Assembly: GCA_012522795.1 (NCBI GenBank)
Contig: JAAYJT010000002.1
Coordinates: 83,443 to 146,659 of the forward strand
Direction of reading: 5' to 3'
Length of the DNA: 63,217 nucleotides
Source: Bacteroidales bacterium
GTDB taxonomy: Bacteria; Bacteroidota; Bacteroidia; Bacteroidales; JAAYJT01
Shown here: one piece after another, positions 8,005 to 17,047 of the stretch
Layout of the letters: every line of letters begins with the position of its first letter
Numbering within the stretch: position 1 is the first letter of the stretch
The notes under the pieces: generated by a model
Databases searched by the model: none
What the model saw: the letters and a program-made list of their open reading frames with translations, nothing else
What the model was told of the DNA's origin: nothing
Position numbers and translations under genes: made by a program

Positions 8005-10920
8005 TCAAACATTTCTGATCTTTGTTAAATATCCAACTGACGGCAGTAAATGCATTTCCTCAAGAACATGATAATTACGTTCATCTTTAAAGAGTTTTGA
8101 CACTTCACTGTCAGGATCATTCAAATCGCCAAACACAAGTGCTTTACCCGGACAGGCTTGTACGCAAGCAGGCTGAATCTCTCCATCCATTACTTTTCTG
8201 TTTTCAAGTTTGGCTTTAAGCTTAACTTCCTGGATCCGCTGTACACAGAATGAGCATTTTTCAACAACTCCCCTCTCACGAACTGTTACATCCGGATTAA
8301 GAACCATTCTTCCAATATCATCATTCATATTATAATCAAACGCCTTATTCTTTGAATACTGGAACCAGTTAAAACGTCTGACCTTGTATGGGCAGTTATT
8401 TATACAATACTTGGTTCCCACACAACGGTTGTATGTGATTTGATTAATACCCTCATCACTATGTGTAGTTGCTGCAACAGGACAAACATTTTCGCATGGT
8501 GCATTATCGCAATGCTGGCACATCAGGGGTTGGAAAACAACACCCGGATTATCGGTTTCACCTGTATAATACCTGTCAATCCGCATCCAGTGCATAATAC
8601 GTCTGCGCATAACTTCTCTTTTGCCGATAACAGGAACATTATTTTCGGCCTGACAGGCAATAACGCAGGCACTACAGCCTATACAACGATTAAGATCAAC
8701 GGCTAAAGCCCAGTGATGCCCTTCAAATTTCGCCTCAGGGTAAAGGGTAGCTTTATGTGCTTCATTAAACTCATGAAGTTCATTACCTGAAGCAGGGTCA
8801 TTCTGCCAGGCAGTAAGTACTGATTCACGAACAATGGCTCGCCCTTCCATATTATGATGGGTTTGAGTAAGAGCCAGATCTGTTTTTGCTTTTGTTTTTA
8901 CAGGCTGGTCAATCGAAACATTATACTTCTTATAACCATCCTTGAATTCAACAAAATTAAATACGTTAACTCCAATGCCTTCAGCTACCTTACCTGAGCG
9001 CTGACGACCATATCCAAGAGCAACTGAAACAGTTTTTTCTTTCTGTCCGGGTTGAACTATTACCGGAAGCTCAACACCTTCGAACAAACGTATCAAATCG
9101 CCATTGTTCACACCAAGAACTTCTGCATCAACAGGTGAAATAGCAGCAAAATTATCCCAGCAAACCTTAGAAACCGGATCAGGAAGTTCCTGTAACCACG
9201 GATTATTTGCATGACGACCGTCGCCTAATGCCGTTGATTCATAAAAGACAAGATCCCAGCCTTCATTAACGGTAGCTTTTTGTAAAGATCCTGCTGTGGC
9301 TAATGCTTCATTACTGATATTTACATTTACCGATTCAATTTCCGGTGTAAAAACTCCTAGCTGGAGGCTTTCCTGCCAAAATGCTGTAAAAAGACCTGTT
9401 TTATTTTGTTTTGTAAAAATTTGCTTTTCCCACAGTTCTTTAATCAGATCCTTATAACTCAAATCATTATCTGACCATTTTAGCAAACTATCCTGCATCT
9501 GACGTGTGTCAAACAATGGGCGAATAGTCGGTTGAGCTACACCATAAAAGCCGTTTGCAGGTGCAACATCATCCCATGATTCAAGATAATGAGGCGAAGG
9601 TAGGATATAATCGGCAAGTTCTGATGTTTCGTTCAGAACGGAAGAAAATGATACTTTCAGATCAACCTTATCCAAAGCATTTTTAAATCCGTTGCCGGGG
9701 TAATCGTAAACCGGATTAGCATCACCAACAATAAGTGCTGATATTTTTCCGGCTTCCATATCATTAACAAGTTGCTGTAAATCCTTATCATTACCTTGGC
9801 AAAGATTCAGTGAATTTGTAAAATCAATGGTATTGCCATAACTTCCTGCCATATAATTAATGGCATTTACCAGCGTTTGAACCTTTATATCGTTAGTTCC
9901 TGAAACAATAAGGGTTTTGTTTTCATTTTTTCTGATCTCAGCAGCAAGATTCTTTGCTTGCTCAGGTTCGCTCCCATTACCATTGCCGGCTAAAATATTA
10001 TAAGTACCCTGCAAGATCTGCAATTCCTCATGTGGCTTGATCTTAAAACGCTTATCAGCATTTGCGCCTGTAACTGACATTCCACTTTCGAATTGCAGGT
10101 GACGCGACATTTCTTTTTTGTCTTTTCTCAATGCTCTTGAATCAGCATATTGCCGGGTATATGTTACAGGAAGTAGCCAGTTTGCAAGAAAATCGGCATT
10201 GAATCCAACAATTAATCCGGCACTGTCGAATCGATAAAAAGGAATTTCCCGGCGGTTAAAGCTAAGCAGGTTAGCTTCACGGATTGCACTATAGGAAATA
10301 GCATCATAAACCACATGCCTGAAGTTATTATACCGGTTTTTAAACCTGTTTATCACTTCCTGTGTTGAAGGGCTAATAATAGTGGAAGTAAGAAGTACAA
10401 TGTCTTTTCTGGCAGAATCCAATTTGCCGGCAATATCTCTATCGGCTTGTTCCCATGTTGTTTTTTCACCATTGTAAAACGGATGATGATAACGTCCGGC
10501 AGTATCATAAAGACTTAATACCGAAGCCTGCACACGACCCGTTGTTCCTCCGTGAGTAAGCATCACCGATTTATTACCCTCAATCTTTATAGGTCTTCCA
10601 TCGCGCACTTTTACCAGAATAGGACAAAAATCTTTGCCATCATAAAAAGAGGAGGCATACCAGGAAGCCATTCCTGGGGTTATATCTTCAGGTTGGTTCA
10701 AATAAGGAATAGCTTTTTTTATTGGACTTTCACAGCTTGCCAATACTGTAGCACTCATAAAGCTAAATCCACACCATTTCAAAAAATCACGGCGCGAAGT
10801 TTTACTTTCATTATTTTCACTGCTCAATAATTCAAAAGTTGATATACCACTTTGATCTTCTTCACCAGGATCAAAGTGTGTACCATTATATTCTTCAAGA
10901 CTTTTCCAGTATTTTTTCAT
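8005..10920 (-). CDS. actB: Alternative complex III iron-sulfur subunit ActB
   Basis: 971 residues. Residues 42-48 (SRRDFLK) and the following hydrophobic stretch form a Tat signal that ends in a lipobox with Cys63. Residues of about 100-700 form the molybdopterin-oxidoreductase-like domain of ActB, which in known complexes holds no molybdenum. Residues of about 730-960 carry the ferredoxin-type cysteine sets: CIGCSACVIAC, CQHCDNAPCENVCP, CVGTKYCINNCP and CSFCVQRI with CVQACP, enough for four Fe-S clusters. The subunit connects the quinol site with the ActA hemes. It is 41 bases downstream of actA. No cluster cysteine appears to be missing. Confidence 0.95.
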   Translation of the reverse strand: MKKYWKSLEEYNGTHFDPGEEDQSGISTFELLSSENNESKTSRRDFLKWCGFSFMSATVLASCESPIKKAIPYLNQPEDITPGMASWYASSFYDGKDFCPILVKVRDGRPIKIEGNKSVMLTHGGTTGRVQASVLSLYDTAGRYHHPFYNGEKTTWEQADRDIAGKLDSARKDIVLLTSTIISPSTQEVINRFKNRYNNFRHVVYDAISYSAIREANLLSFNRREIPFYRFDSAGLIVGFNADFLANWLLPVTYTRQYADSRALRKDKKEMSRHLQFESGMSVTGANADKRFKIKPHEELQILQGTYNILAGNGNGSEPEQAKNLAAEIRKNENKTLIVSGTNDIKVQTLVNAINYMAGSYGNTIDFTNSLNLCQGNDKDLQQLVNDMEAGKISALIVGDANPVYDYPGNGFKNALDKVDLKVSFSSVLNETSELADYILPSPHYLESWDDVAPANGFYGVAQPTIRPLFDTRQMQDSLLKWSDNDLSYKDLIKELWEKQIFTKQNKTGLFTAFWQESLQLGVFTPEIESVNVNISNEALATAGSLQKATVNEGWDLVFYESTALGDGRHANNPWLQELPDPVSKVCWDNFAAISPVDAEVLGVNNGDLIRLFEGVELPVIVQPGQKEKTVSVALGYGRQRSGKVAEGIGVNVFNFVEFKDGYKKYNVSIDQPVKTKAKTDLALTQTHHNMEGRAIVRESVLTAWQNDPASGNELHEFNEAHKATLYPEAKFEGHHWALAVDLNRCIGCSACVIACQAENNVPVIGKREVMRRRIMHWMRIDRYYTGETDNPGVVFQPLMCQHCDNAPCENVCPVAATTHSDEGINQITYNRCVGTKYCINNCPYKVRRFNWFQYSKNKAFDYNMNDDIGRMVLNPDVTVRERGVVEKCSFCVQRIQEVKLKAKLENRKVMDGEIQPACVQACPGKALVFGDLNDPDSEVSKLFKDERNYHVLEEMHLLPSVGYLTKIRNV

Positions 10921-10961
10921 AAAATATTTTTTCTAAAAATTGGTTATAAATAAATCAAATA

Positions 10962-12116
10962 TTAATAATGACATTTCATACAATTAATGCCCCCTATTTC
11001 CGATGCAGTAATTGAATCAATAGCACCGGATTTTAATTTATCATAAAGTTCATTAAAAGTTGTATAATATTCATTTTCAAAGAATTGAATCTTAGTATCA
11101 CGGTGACAATTTATGCACCAACCCATGCTCAAATCTTCAACTTGTTTTACAATATGCATCTCTTCAACTGGTCCATGACATGTCTGACATTCAATACCGG
11201 CAACGTTAGTATGCTGCGCATGACTGAAAAATGTGTGATCAGGCAGTTTATGAATACGCACCCAACGAACAGGTTCGCCTGTTTTAGCAGCCCTGTGTAT
11301 CTTGTTTATCTCAAAAGCTCCGCTATTTGTTCCATTTTTTATCACATTATGACAATTCAAACAAATGCTGTTTGAAGGTATCCCTCCCGAAAGGCTGTAA
11401 TCAGCTATAAAATGGCAATAGCGACAATCTATCTGATTTTCACCGGCATGGATCTTATGTGAGAATTTTATAGGCTGATCCGGAGCATATCCCTGGCTTC
11501 TGCCAACTTTAACAGATTCAATACGTGCAAAAGCAGTGTGAACACCTATTCCAATAATCAAAACCGCAACATGAATAAACCGATAGCGTACTCTTTTCGT
11601 AAAAAGCAGGTCAATTATAGCAAGCGCCATGAGTATACCCATGATCCAAAACGCAAACGTATTTATTGGATATGGTTTTAGAACCCCGGGACCCTCTTCG
11701 GCTACATGCTTTAAGAAAACCTGCAGTAAACGTTCTTCTTCGCTGGTGATAGTCATTCCATAGTGCTCTTCTTCTAAGCGTTCAGAAACAGGATTATTCA
11801 TCACCTGATAAATATCAGTTCCGTCTTCTTCAAGCCATGCTATTGCCAGATCATAGGCTGAAGGATTCCAGTTAATTTCTTCAGTTGCTCCAAGATAGTG
11901 GCATGAGGAGCAATCAAATCTTCCACTTTTAAAATCAACCAATCCCATAAATAATCGCTGGCCCATCCTGAGATCTCTTTTATCAGACTGTTCCTGCGAC
12001 TCTTCAGCCAATACAGGTCTACTGATAAATATCAGTACTGTTATTAAGCAAAATAATAATCTGGAAATGGTGCTGATAACGGAATTTTTCGGAGTAGTAA
12101 AGTATAGTTTTATCAT
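10962..12116 (-). CDS. actA: Alternative complex III multiheme cytochrome ActA with six heme sites
   Basis: 384 residues. After a signal peptide (cleavage near VLAEES) there is a separate N-terminal heme domain with CSSCH at 69-73 and a possible Met ligand at 121. A membrane helix pair follows at about 154-172 and 178-197. The C-terminal multiheme domain has CRYCH (231), CLNCH (252), CQTCH (310), CINCH (334) and CMKCH (379), the last at the extreme C-terminus. The classical ActA is pentaheme; this version adds a sixth CxxCH before the membrane helices. It is the first gene of the act/cox operon. A possible promoter element sits 28 bases upstream of the start codon. Confidence 0.93.
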   Translation of the reverse strand: MIKLYFTTPKNSVISTISRLLFCLITVLIFISRPVLAEESQEQSDKRDLRMGQRLFMGLVDFKSGRFDCSSCHYLGATEEINWNPSAYDLAIAWLEEDGTDIYQVMNNPVSERLEEEHYGMTITSEEERLLQVFLKHVAEEGPGVLKPYPINTFAFWIMGILMALAIIDLLFTKRVRYRFIHVAVLIIGIGVHTAFARIESVKVGRSQGYAPDQPIKFSHKIHAGENQIDCRYCHFIADYSLSGGIPSNSICLNCHNVIKNGTNSGAFEINKIHRAAKTGEPVRWVRIHKLPDHTFFSHAQHTNVAGIECQTCHGPVEEMHIVKQVEDLSMGWCINCHRDTKIQFFENEYYTTFNELYDKLKSGAIDSITASEIGGINCMKCHY

Positions 12117-12143
12117 AAGCTACCCTTTTCATGAAATTTTAGG

Positions 12144-12151
12144 CGAAAGTA
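12144..12151 (-). promoter_or_regulatory. Possible -7 element for the act/cox operon
   Basis: Read on the minus strand the site is TACTTTCG, one mismatch from the Bacteroidota -7 consensus TAnnTTTG, 28 bases upstream of the actA start codon. A TTTG lies upstream with a spacing of 23, slightly longer than the usual 19-21. Similarity to consensus is the only support. Confidence 0.35.
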
Positions 12152-12320
12152 TACAATAAATTACATATATTACACAAATAAATGTAATTTATAATTAGTC
12201 AAAATAAGCCAATTTATTGATTGCCTTAACAGCACAAGGAAAATGCGTACATCACTGTGATTTAGTCCAATATTAATATTTTATTTTTGAGGCAAAAAAA
12301 ATTAAAAAAGTAATATCTGG

Positions 12321-12533
12321 TTAATCGTGGTAAACGCAGAATTTCTTTTCAGCTAATAACTCATCAAATAAAAACACACGTACGGAATAACTGCCTGTTT
12401 CTCGTTTTTCAAGGGTTATTGAGATAGAACTGGCTGTTACTGAAGATTTTGAATTAGGAATAAATGAAACCCTCTTTTTAAAAAATGAACTGCCATCACC
12501 TTCAAAACATTCAACCCCGAATTTAAACTCCAT
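12321..12533 (-). CDS. Small unknown protein, 70 residues
   Basis: 70 residues with no recognised family. Its composition resembles a real soluble beta-rich protein (VSFIPNSKSS, SISITLEKRE and VRVFLFDELLAEKKFCV) rather than a chance frame, and nothing overlaps it on either strand. It lacks a signal peptide or membrane helix. It lies on the same strand between the M3 peptidase and the act operon, about 78 bases downstream of the latter's neighbour gap. No function can be proposed. Confidence 0.5.
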   Translation of the reverse strand: MEFKFGVECFEGDGSSFFKKRVSFIPNSKSSVTASSISITLEKRETGSYSVRVFLFDELLAEKKFCVYHD

Positions 12534-12610
12534 ATCGTCATCTGTTGGTAAATTATTAATTTAAGGGCTTTGCATGTATATGGGAATTCCAATGATTAAT
12601 AAAACATTAA

Positions 12611-14737
12611 TTATTGAATCAGTCCTCGTTGTCTTAAAAGTGGTTGAATATCAGGCTCTTTACCTCTAAAATTAATATACATAGTCATGGCATCGTCGCT
12701 GCCACCTTTTTCAAGAATGTTTTTTCTGAATGATTGAGCAGTTGCCTGATCAAAAACATTACCGGTTTCACGAAAAGCCTCGTAGGCATCAGCATCAAGT
12801 AATCCTGACCAGATATAACTATAATACCCGGCTGAATACCCACCTGAAAATATATGCTGGAAATGAGTACTGCCATGCCGGAAATATATCTCCGGTATTA
12901 ATCCTATTCTTGAAATTGTTCTTTGATCAATTATACCGGCAGTTTCTTTCATCTTATTATCAGCAAATGGTTCATTGATTATGTGATATTCAAGGTCAAG
13001 AAAAGCTGATGCAAGAAATTCAACGGTTTCAAAACCCTGATTAAACTTTGATCCGGCTTTAATTTTATCTATAAGCTCCTGAGGCATGGGTTCACCAGTT
13101 TGATAATGCTTTGCAAAAGTGATTAAAACTGATGATTCATTAGCCCAGTTTTCCATTATCTGAGAAGGTAATTCTACGAAATCACGAGGCACCTCAGTTC
13201 CTGAAAGGCTTGGATATGTAACATTCGAAAGCAATCCATGCAATGCATGGCCAAATTCATGGAAAAAAGTAGTCATTTCATCGTAGGTAAGCAACGACGG
13301 CATTGAGCTGGTAGGAGGCGAAAAATTACAAACAATGGTAATTACCGGCGAAATATAATTCCCATTCCTGTCAATATACTGATCGCGATAGCTGCTCATC
13401 CATGCGCCGCTGTTTTTACTTTCGCGGGGATGAAAATCCATATAAAGAATTCCAACATGAGAATTATCAGCTTCAAGTACCTCAAAAACCTGAGCATCCG
13501 GATGATATTTAGGAATATCGGTACGTTCTTTAAATTGCAGACCATATAGTTTATTCACAACCATAAAAACTCCGCTACGAACAGTATTTAGTTCAAAATA
13601 CTGCCTTACCTGCTCTTCATCAAGGTCATACCTCTCTTTGCGAATTTTTTCGGCATAATATCTCCAGTCCCATTGAGCCAATTTAAAATCATTCCCTTCT
13701 GATTGTATCATTGTCTGCATTTCATCAGCCTCTTTTTTTGCTATTGGAGTAGCTGCATCCCAAACTTTCCTAATAAAATTATTAGCTGTTTCAGTATTTT
13801 TCACCATGGTCTCTTCAAGAGTGTAATGTGCATGATTTTCATATCCAAGTAATTTGGCACGTTCCAATCGCAGGTTTACTATCTTTCCAATAGTTTCTTT
13901 ATTATCATACTCATTATTATTATTACCTCTGTTTATATAAGCCTGCTGCATAACTTTACGAAGTTCGCGGTTATCGGCACTTCCCAAAAAAGGCATTACG
14001 CTTGAATTATGTAAGGTAAATATCCACTTCCCCTGTAGTCCTTCTTCAGCAGCCCTCTCAGCAGCCACATCAATAAGAGACTGAGGCAAACCTGCTAGAT
14101 CGGCTTCATTATCAACAATCATTTTAAACTTATTGGTTTCACCCAATACATTCTGACCAAATTTCAGAGTAAGAACTGACAATTCCTGATTGATCTCTCT
14201 GAGTCTGTTCTGCTTCTCTTCCGGCAAACCGGCGCCACTACGCACAAATCCTTTATAAGTTTCTTCCAGGAGTTTTCTTTGCTCAGCATTCAAATCCAGA
14301 TCCTCCTTTTGTGCATATACAGCATTCACTCTTTCAAAAAGTCCGGCATTGAGTTTAATATTATCAGCATGAAGTGATGATTTAGGTGCAATATCAGTAG
14401 CAATATTCTGGATCTCATCATTGGTATTTGATGAATATGCATTATAAAACACAAATTGCACGTCTGCCAGCAGTCGTCCGCTATATTCAAGAGCTTCAAT
14501 TGTGTTCTTAAAGGTTGGCTCTTCAACGTTGTTTACAATATCCTGAATTTCAAGATTGTGCCTTTTCATTCCTTCTTCAAATGCAGACAAATAATGTTTT
14601 TCACTAATACGATCGAAAGGCGGTACATTGAAAGGCGTATTATAGTCCACCATAAAAGGATTAACTTCTTCGGTTTTTCTGGTACAGGCTGTTATCATTA
14701 ATAGCACAGTTAATAGAGTAATTGTAAGGTTTTTCAT
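12611..14737 (-). CDS. M3-family zinc metallopeptidase (peptidyl-dipeptidase/oligopeptidase), lipoprotein
   Basis: 708 residues from the preferred start MKNLTITLLTVLLMITACTR, a lipoprotein signal with Cys18. An upstream in-frame Met at 14767 is rejected, because a TAAATTTG promoter element overlaps it and it would spoil the signal peptide. The catalytic zinc motif HEFGH is present in TTFFHEFGHALHGLL, and the downstream ENWANESSVL region and the C-terminal FSGGYSAGYYSYIWS are standard for the Dcp/OpdA group of family M3. It probably removes dipeptides or cleaves short peptides in the periplasm. The gene seems monocistronic. Dcp versus oligopeptidase A specificity cannot be decided from sequence alone. 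Confidence 0.93.
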   Translation of the reverse strand: MKNLTITLLTVLLMITACTRKTEEVNPFMVDYNTPFNVPPFDRISEKHYLSAFEEGMKRHNLEIQDIVNNVEEPTFKNTIEALEYSGRLLADVQFVFYNAYSSNTNDEIQNIATDIAPKSSLHADNIKLNAGLFERVNAVYAQKEDLDLNAEQRKLLEETYKGFVRSGAGLPEEKQNRLREINQELSVLTLKFGQNVLGETNKFKMIVDNEADLAGLPQSLIDVAAERAAEEGLQGKWIFTLHNSSVMPFLGSADNRELRKVMQQAYINRGNNNNEYDNKETIGKIVNLRLERAKLLGYENHAHYTLEETMVKNTETANNFIRKVWDAATPIAKKEADEMQTMIQSEGNDFKLAQWDWRYYAEKIRKERYDLDEEQVRQYFELNTVRSGVFMVVNKLYGLQFKERTDIPKYHPDAQVFEVLEADNSHVGILYMDFHPRESKNSGAWMSSYRDQYIDRNGNYISPVITIVCNFSPPTSSMPSLLTYDEMTTFFHEFGHALHGLLSNVTYPSLSGTEVPRDFVELPSQIMENWANESSVLITFAKHYQTGEPMPQELIDKIKAGSKFNQGFETVEFLASAFLDLEYHIINEPFADNKMKETAGIIDQRTISRIGLIPEIYFRHGSTHFQHIFSGGYSAGYYSYIWSGLLDADAYEAFRETGNVFDQATAQSFRKNILEKGGSDDAMTMYINFRGKEPDIQPLLRQRGLIQ

Positions 14738-14764
14738 TATTTTGAGAATTAATGGTTTAAATCG

Positions 14765-14772
14765 CAAATTTA
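14765..14772 (-). promoter_or_regulatory. -7 promoter element of the M3 peptidase gene
   Basis: On the minus strand this reads TAAATTTG, a perfect match to TAnnTTTG, 28 bases upstream of the ATG at 14737. It supports the shorter lipoprotein start over the longer frame beginning at 14767. Confidence 0.5.
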
Positions 14773-14861
14773 AAACTTTTTAACATTTTATTAAGTCAAA
14801 TAGCAACAAAATCTTTCAATTTTTAAAAATTCAAATATCCAGCCTGTTTTTTTAAAATATG

Positions 14862-14869
14862 TATCTTCG
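14862..14869 (+). promoter_or_regulatory. Possible -7 element of the acyl-CoA ligase gene
   Basis: TATCTTCG is one mismatch from TAnnTTTG and lies 53 bases upstream of the start codon. An AAAGGAG ribosome-binding sequence follows just before the ATG, unusual in this AT-rich phylum, where Shine-Dalgarno sites are often absent. Confidence 0.35.
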
Positions 14870-14922
14870 CCATTCGTTAATAATTTCACCCCAATCATTA
14901 TTTATTTTAAAGGAGAACAACT

Positions 14923-16587
14923 ATGATGAAAGAAAACCTCACCGAGTTTATCCAGAACAGCATCCGTAATAACTGGAATCACATTGCAATGACTGATTAT
15001 CGTGGAGAAGATCTAAAATACTCCCAAATAGCCGAAAAGATCCTTAAGATGCATGCTATCTTTGATGCCTGTGATATTAAGAAAGGCGACAAAATTGCAC
15101 TTATAGGAAAAAATTCATCAAACTGGGGTATCAGCTATATTGCCACTATTCTTTTTGGAGCTGTAATAGTTCCTGTTCTTCCAGATTTTAAACCCAATGA
15201 CATTCATCATATAGTAAATCATTCTGATTCTGTTCTTTTATTATGCTCTGATAGTATTTTTGAAAGCCTTAATGAAAACTCAATGAAGAAAATAAGATGT
15301 AGTTTTTCATTATCGGATTTCTCAGTTATTACCAAAAAAGAATTGCCGGATGGCTTAAAACAGGTAATGGATTCCATGGATGAGCAATTCAAAATGAGAT
15401 ATCCCGAAGGCCTGAAACCTTATGACATTCAATTTGAGCTTGTTGACAATTCAGAAATTGCAGTTATCAGCTATACTTCAGGAACTACAGGATTTACAAA
15501 AGGAGTATTAATACCTCATAACAGCCTTACAGCCAATGTTGTGTATGCCAATCACAATATGCCCCTTGAACCGGGAGACAATATTGTATCATTCCTACCA
15601 TTAGCGCATACCTACGGGTGCGCTTTTGAATTTTTGTGGCCTTTTACTTTAGGATGCCATATTACATTTTTAACAAAAAGTCCTTCACCACAGGTTGTAA
15701 TACAAGCTTTCAAGGAAGTACGTCCGCGTTTAATTTTGTCAGTACCGCTTGTTATTGAAAAAATTTATAAAAATCAGATCTTGCCTGTTGTAAACAAAGC
15801 GCCTGCAAAAATATTACTTCGGATACCATTTTTAAAAAATATTATTCTTGACAAGATCAGAGAAAAACTTATTGATGTTTTTGGCGGCAACTTTCATGAA
15901 GTGGTTATTGGAGGTGCCGCATTAAACCATGAAGTTGAGGTGTTTTTCAATAAAATCAGATTCCCTTTTTCAATCGGATATGGAATGACTGAATGCGGAC
16001 CTTTGATTAGCTATGCAAACTGGGATAAAACAAGGCTTGAATCAGCAGGAAAGATTGTTGACACCATGGAAGTTACCATTGATTCAAATGATCCTTATAA
16101 TGAAGTAGGCGAAATCTTTGTAAGAGGTGAAAATGTTATGCAGGGCTATTACAAAAATCCTGAAGCAACAAAGGCAGCAATTGATGATAATGGTTGGCTA
16201 CATACAGGTGATCTGGGAATTATTGATAAAGACAACTTCATTTATATAAAGGGACGCAGCAAAAGTATGATACTTGGACCTTCAGGGCAAAACATTTATC
16301 CGGAAGAAATAGAAGCCAGGCTTAATAACTTAAGCTATATTCAGGAGTCGCTCGTAGTGGAAAAAAACAACAAACTCATCGCACTGATCTATCCTGATCA
16401 GGAACTAATAAACAAAAACAAAACTAGCGACATGGAACTCAAAGATATACTAGAACATCATCGCAAAGCATTAAATCATGAACTTCCTGTTTATATGAAC
16501 CTGATTGAGATCAGGATTCATAACGAAGAATTTGAGAAAACGCCAAAAAAAAGCATTAAACGGTTTCTATATTCAGCAGATCACTAA
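14923..16587 (+). CDS. AMP-forming long-chain acyl-CoA ligase
   Basis: 554 residues of the adenylate-forming superfamily. The phosphate-binding loop reads YTSGTTGFTKGV (about 185-196), the A5 motif is YGMTECGP, the hinge region is GWLHTGDLG followed by KGRSKSMILGPSGQNIYPEE, and a C-terminal catalytic Lys lies in KTPKKSIKRF. The enzyme activates a carboxylic acid, probably a fatty acid, to its CoA thioester via an acyl-adenylate. No membrane segment is evident. A good AAAGGAG site supports the start at MMKENL; the second Met is equally possible. It is transcribed alone, and a perfect hairpin follows at 16615-16642. Chain-length preference cannot be read from the sequence. Confidence 0.92.
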   Translation: MMKENLTEFIQNSIRNNWNHIAMTDYRGEDLKYSQIAEKILKMHAIFDACDIKKGDKIALIGKNSSNWGISYIATILFGAVIVPVLPDFKPNDIHHIVNHSDSVLLLCSDSIFESLNENSMKKIRCSFSLSDFSVITKKELPDGLKQVMDSMDEQFKMRYPEGLKPYDIQFELVDNSEIAVISYTSGTTGFTKGVLIPHNSLTANVVYANHNMPLEPGDNIVSFLPLAHTYGCAFEFLWPFTLGCHITFLTKSPSPQVVIQAFKEVRPRLILSVPLVIEKIYKNQILPVVNKAPAKILLRIPFLKNIILDKIREKLIDVFGGNFHEVVIGGAALNHEVEVFFNKIRFPFSIGYGMTECGPLISYANWDKTRLESAGKIVDTMEVTIDSNDPYNEVGEIFVRGENVMQGYYKNPEATKAAIDDNGWLHTGDLGIIDKDNFIYIKGRSKSMILGPSGQNIYPEEIEARLNNLSYIQESLVVEKNNKLIALIYPDQELINKNKTSDMELKDILEHHRKALNHELPVYMNLIEIRIHNEEFEKTPKKSIKRFLYSADH

Positions 16588-17047
16588 GAAATAAATTTGT
16601 TCAGAAGAAACTCGTTTAAAGCATGTGTCTTCATGCTTTAAAACAATATAGAAAAAAATAATCCGTTAAAGAACTGTGAAAAAAACCAATGAAATTTATT
16701 CATATAGAAATATATATATACTTTTACAGTTTGGAAACTGAATTAAAAAAAGATAACAGACTAATTAACAAGCGCTTGTGAATTTAAAGGGGATTTACAA
16801 AAACCATTATGAATGACTTTATCGGTATTATTTCTGTATTTATAAGGCAATTGCACCATTCTATTTTTTTCTTATAAGACTCAATAAACAACTGAATAAC
16901 ATGTCACTAGACTCTTAATACTCATATTAAATAAACACATAGCAAAACAATATTACTCAATCAATATTATTATAGAACGAAGAAGCAATCATTTTTGACC
17001 GTTTTCATACTATCTAATTAAAGTGTTAAAAATTAATACTAAAAGCC
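16588..17047. other. Intergenic region, 460 bases
   Basis: AT-rich spacer between two plus-strand genes. It holds the hairpin at 16615-16642. I see no small open frame with credible coding character, no RNA gene and no clear promoter match for the downstream FISUMP gene. Confidence 0.6.
16615..16642 (+). terminator. Perfect 11-bp hairpin, probable terminator
   Basis: Arms TTTAAAGCATG (16615-16625) and CATGCTTTAAA (16632-16642) pair perfectly around a six-base loop, 28 bases after the acyl-CoA ligase stop codon. There is no T-run afterwards, so intrinsic termination is uncertain. Confidence 0.5.

Noticed and set aside
14738-14767. Longer N-terminus of the M3 peptidase
   Set aside because: The promoter-like TAAATTTG overlaps the upstream Met, and the shorter start gives a standard lipoprotein signal.
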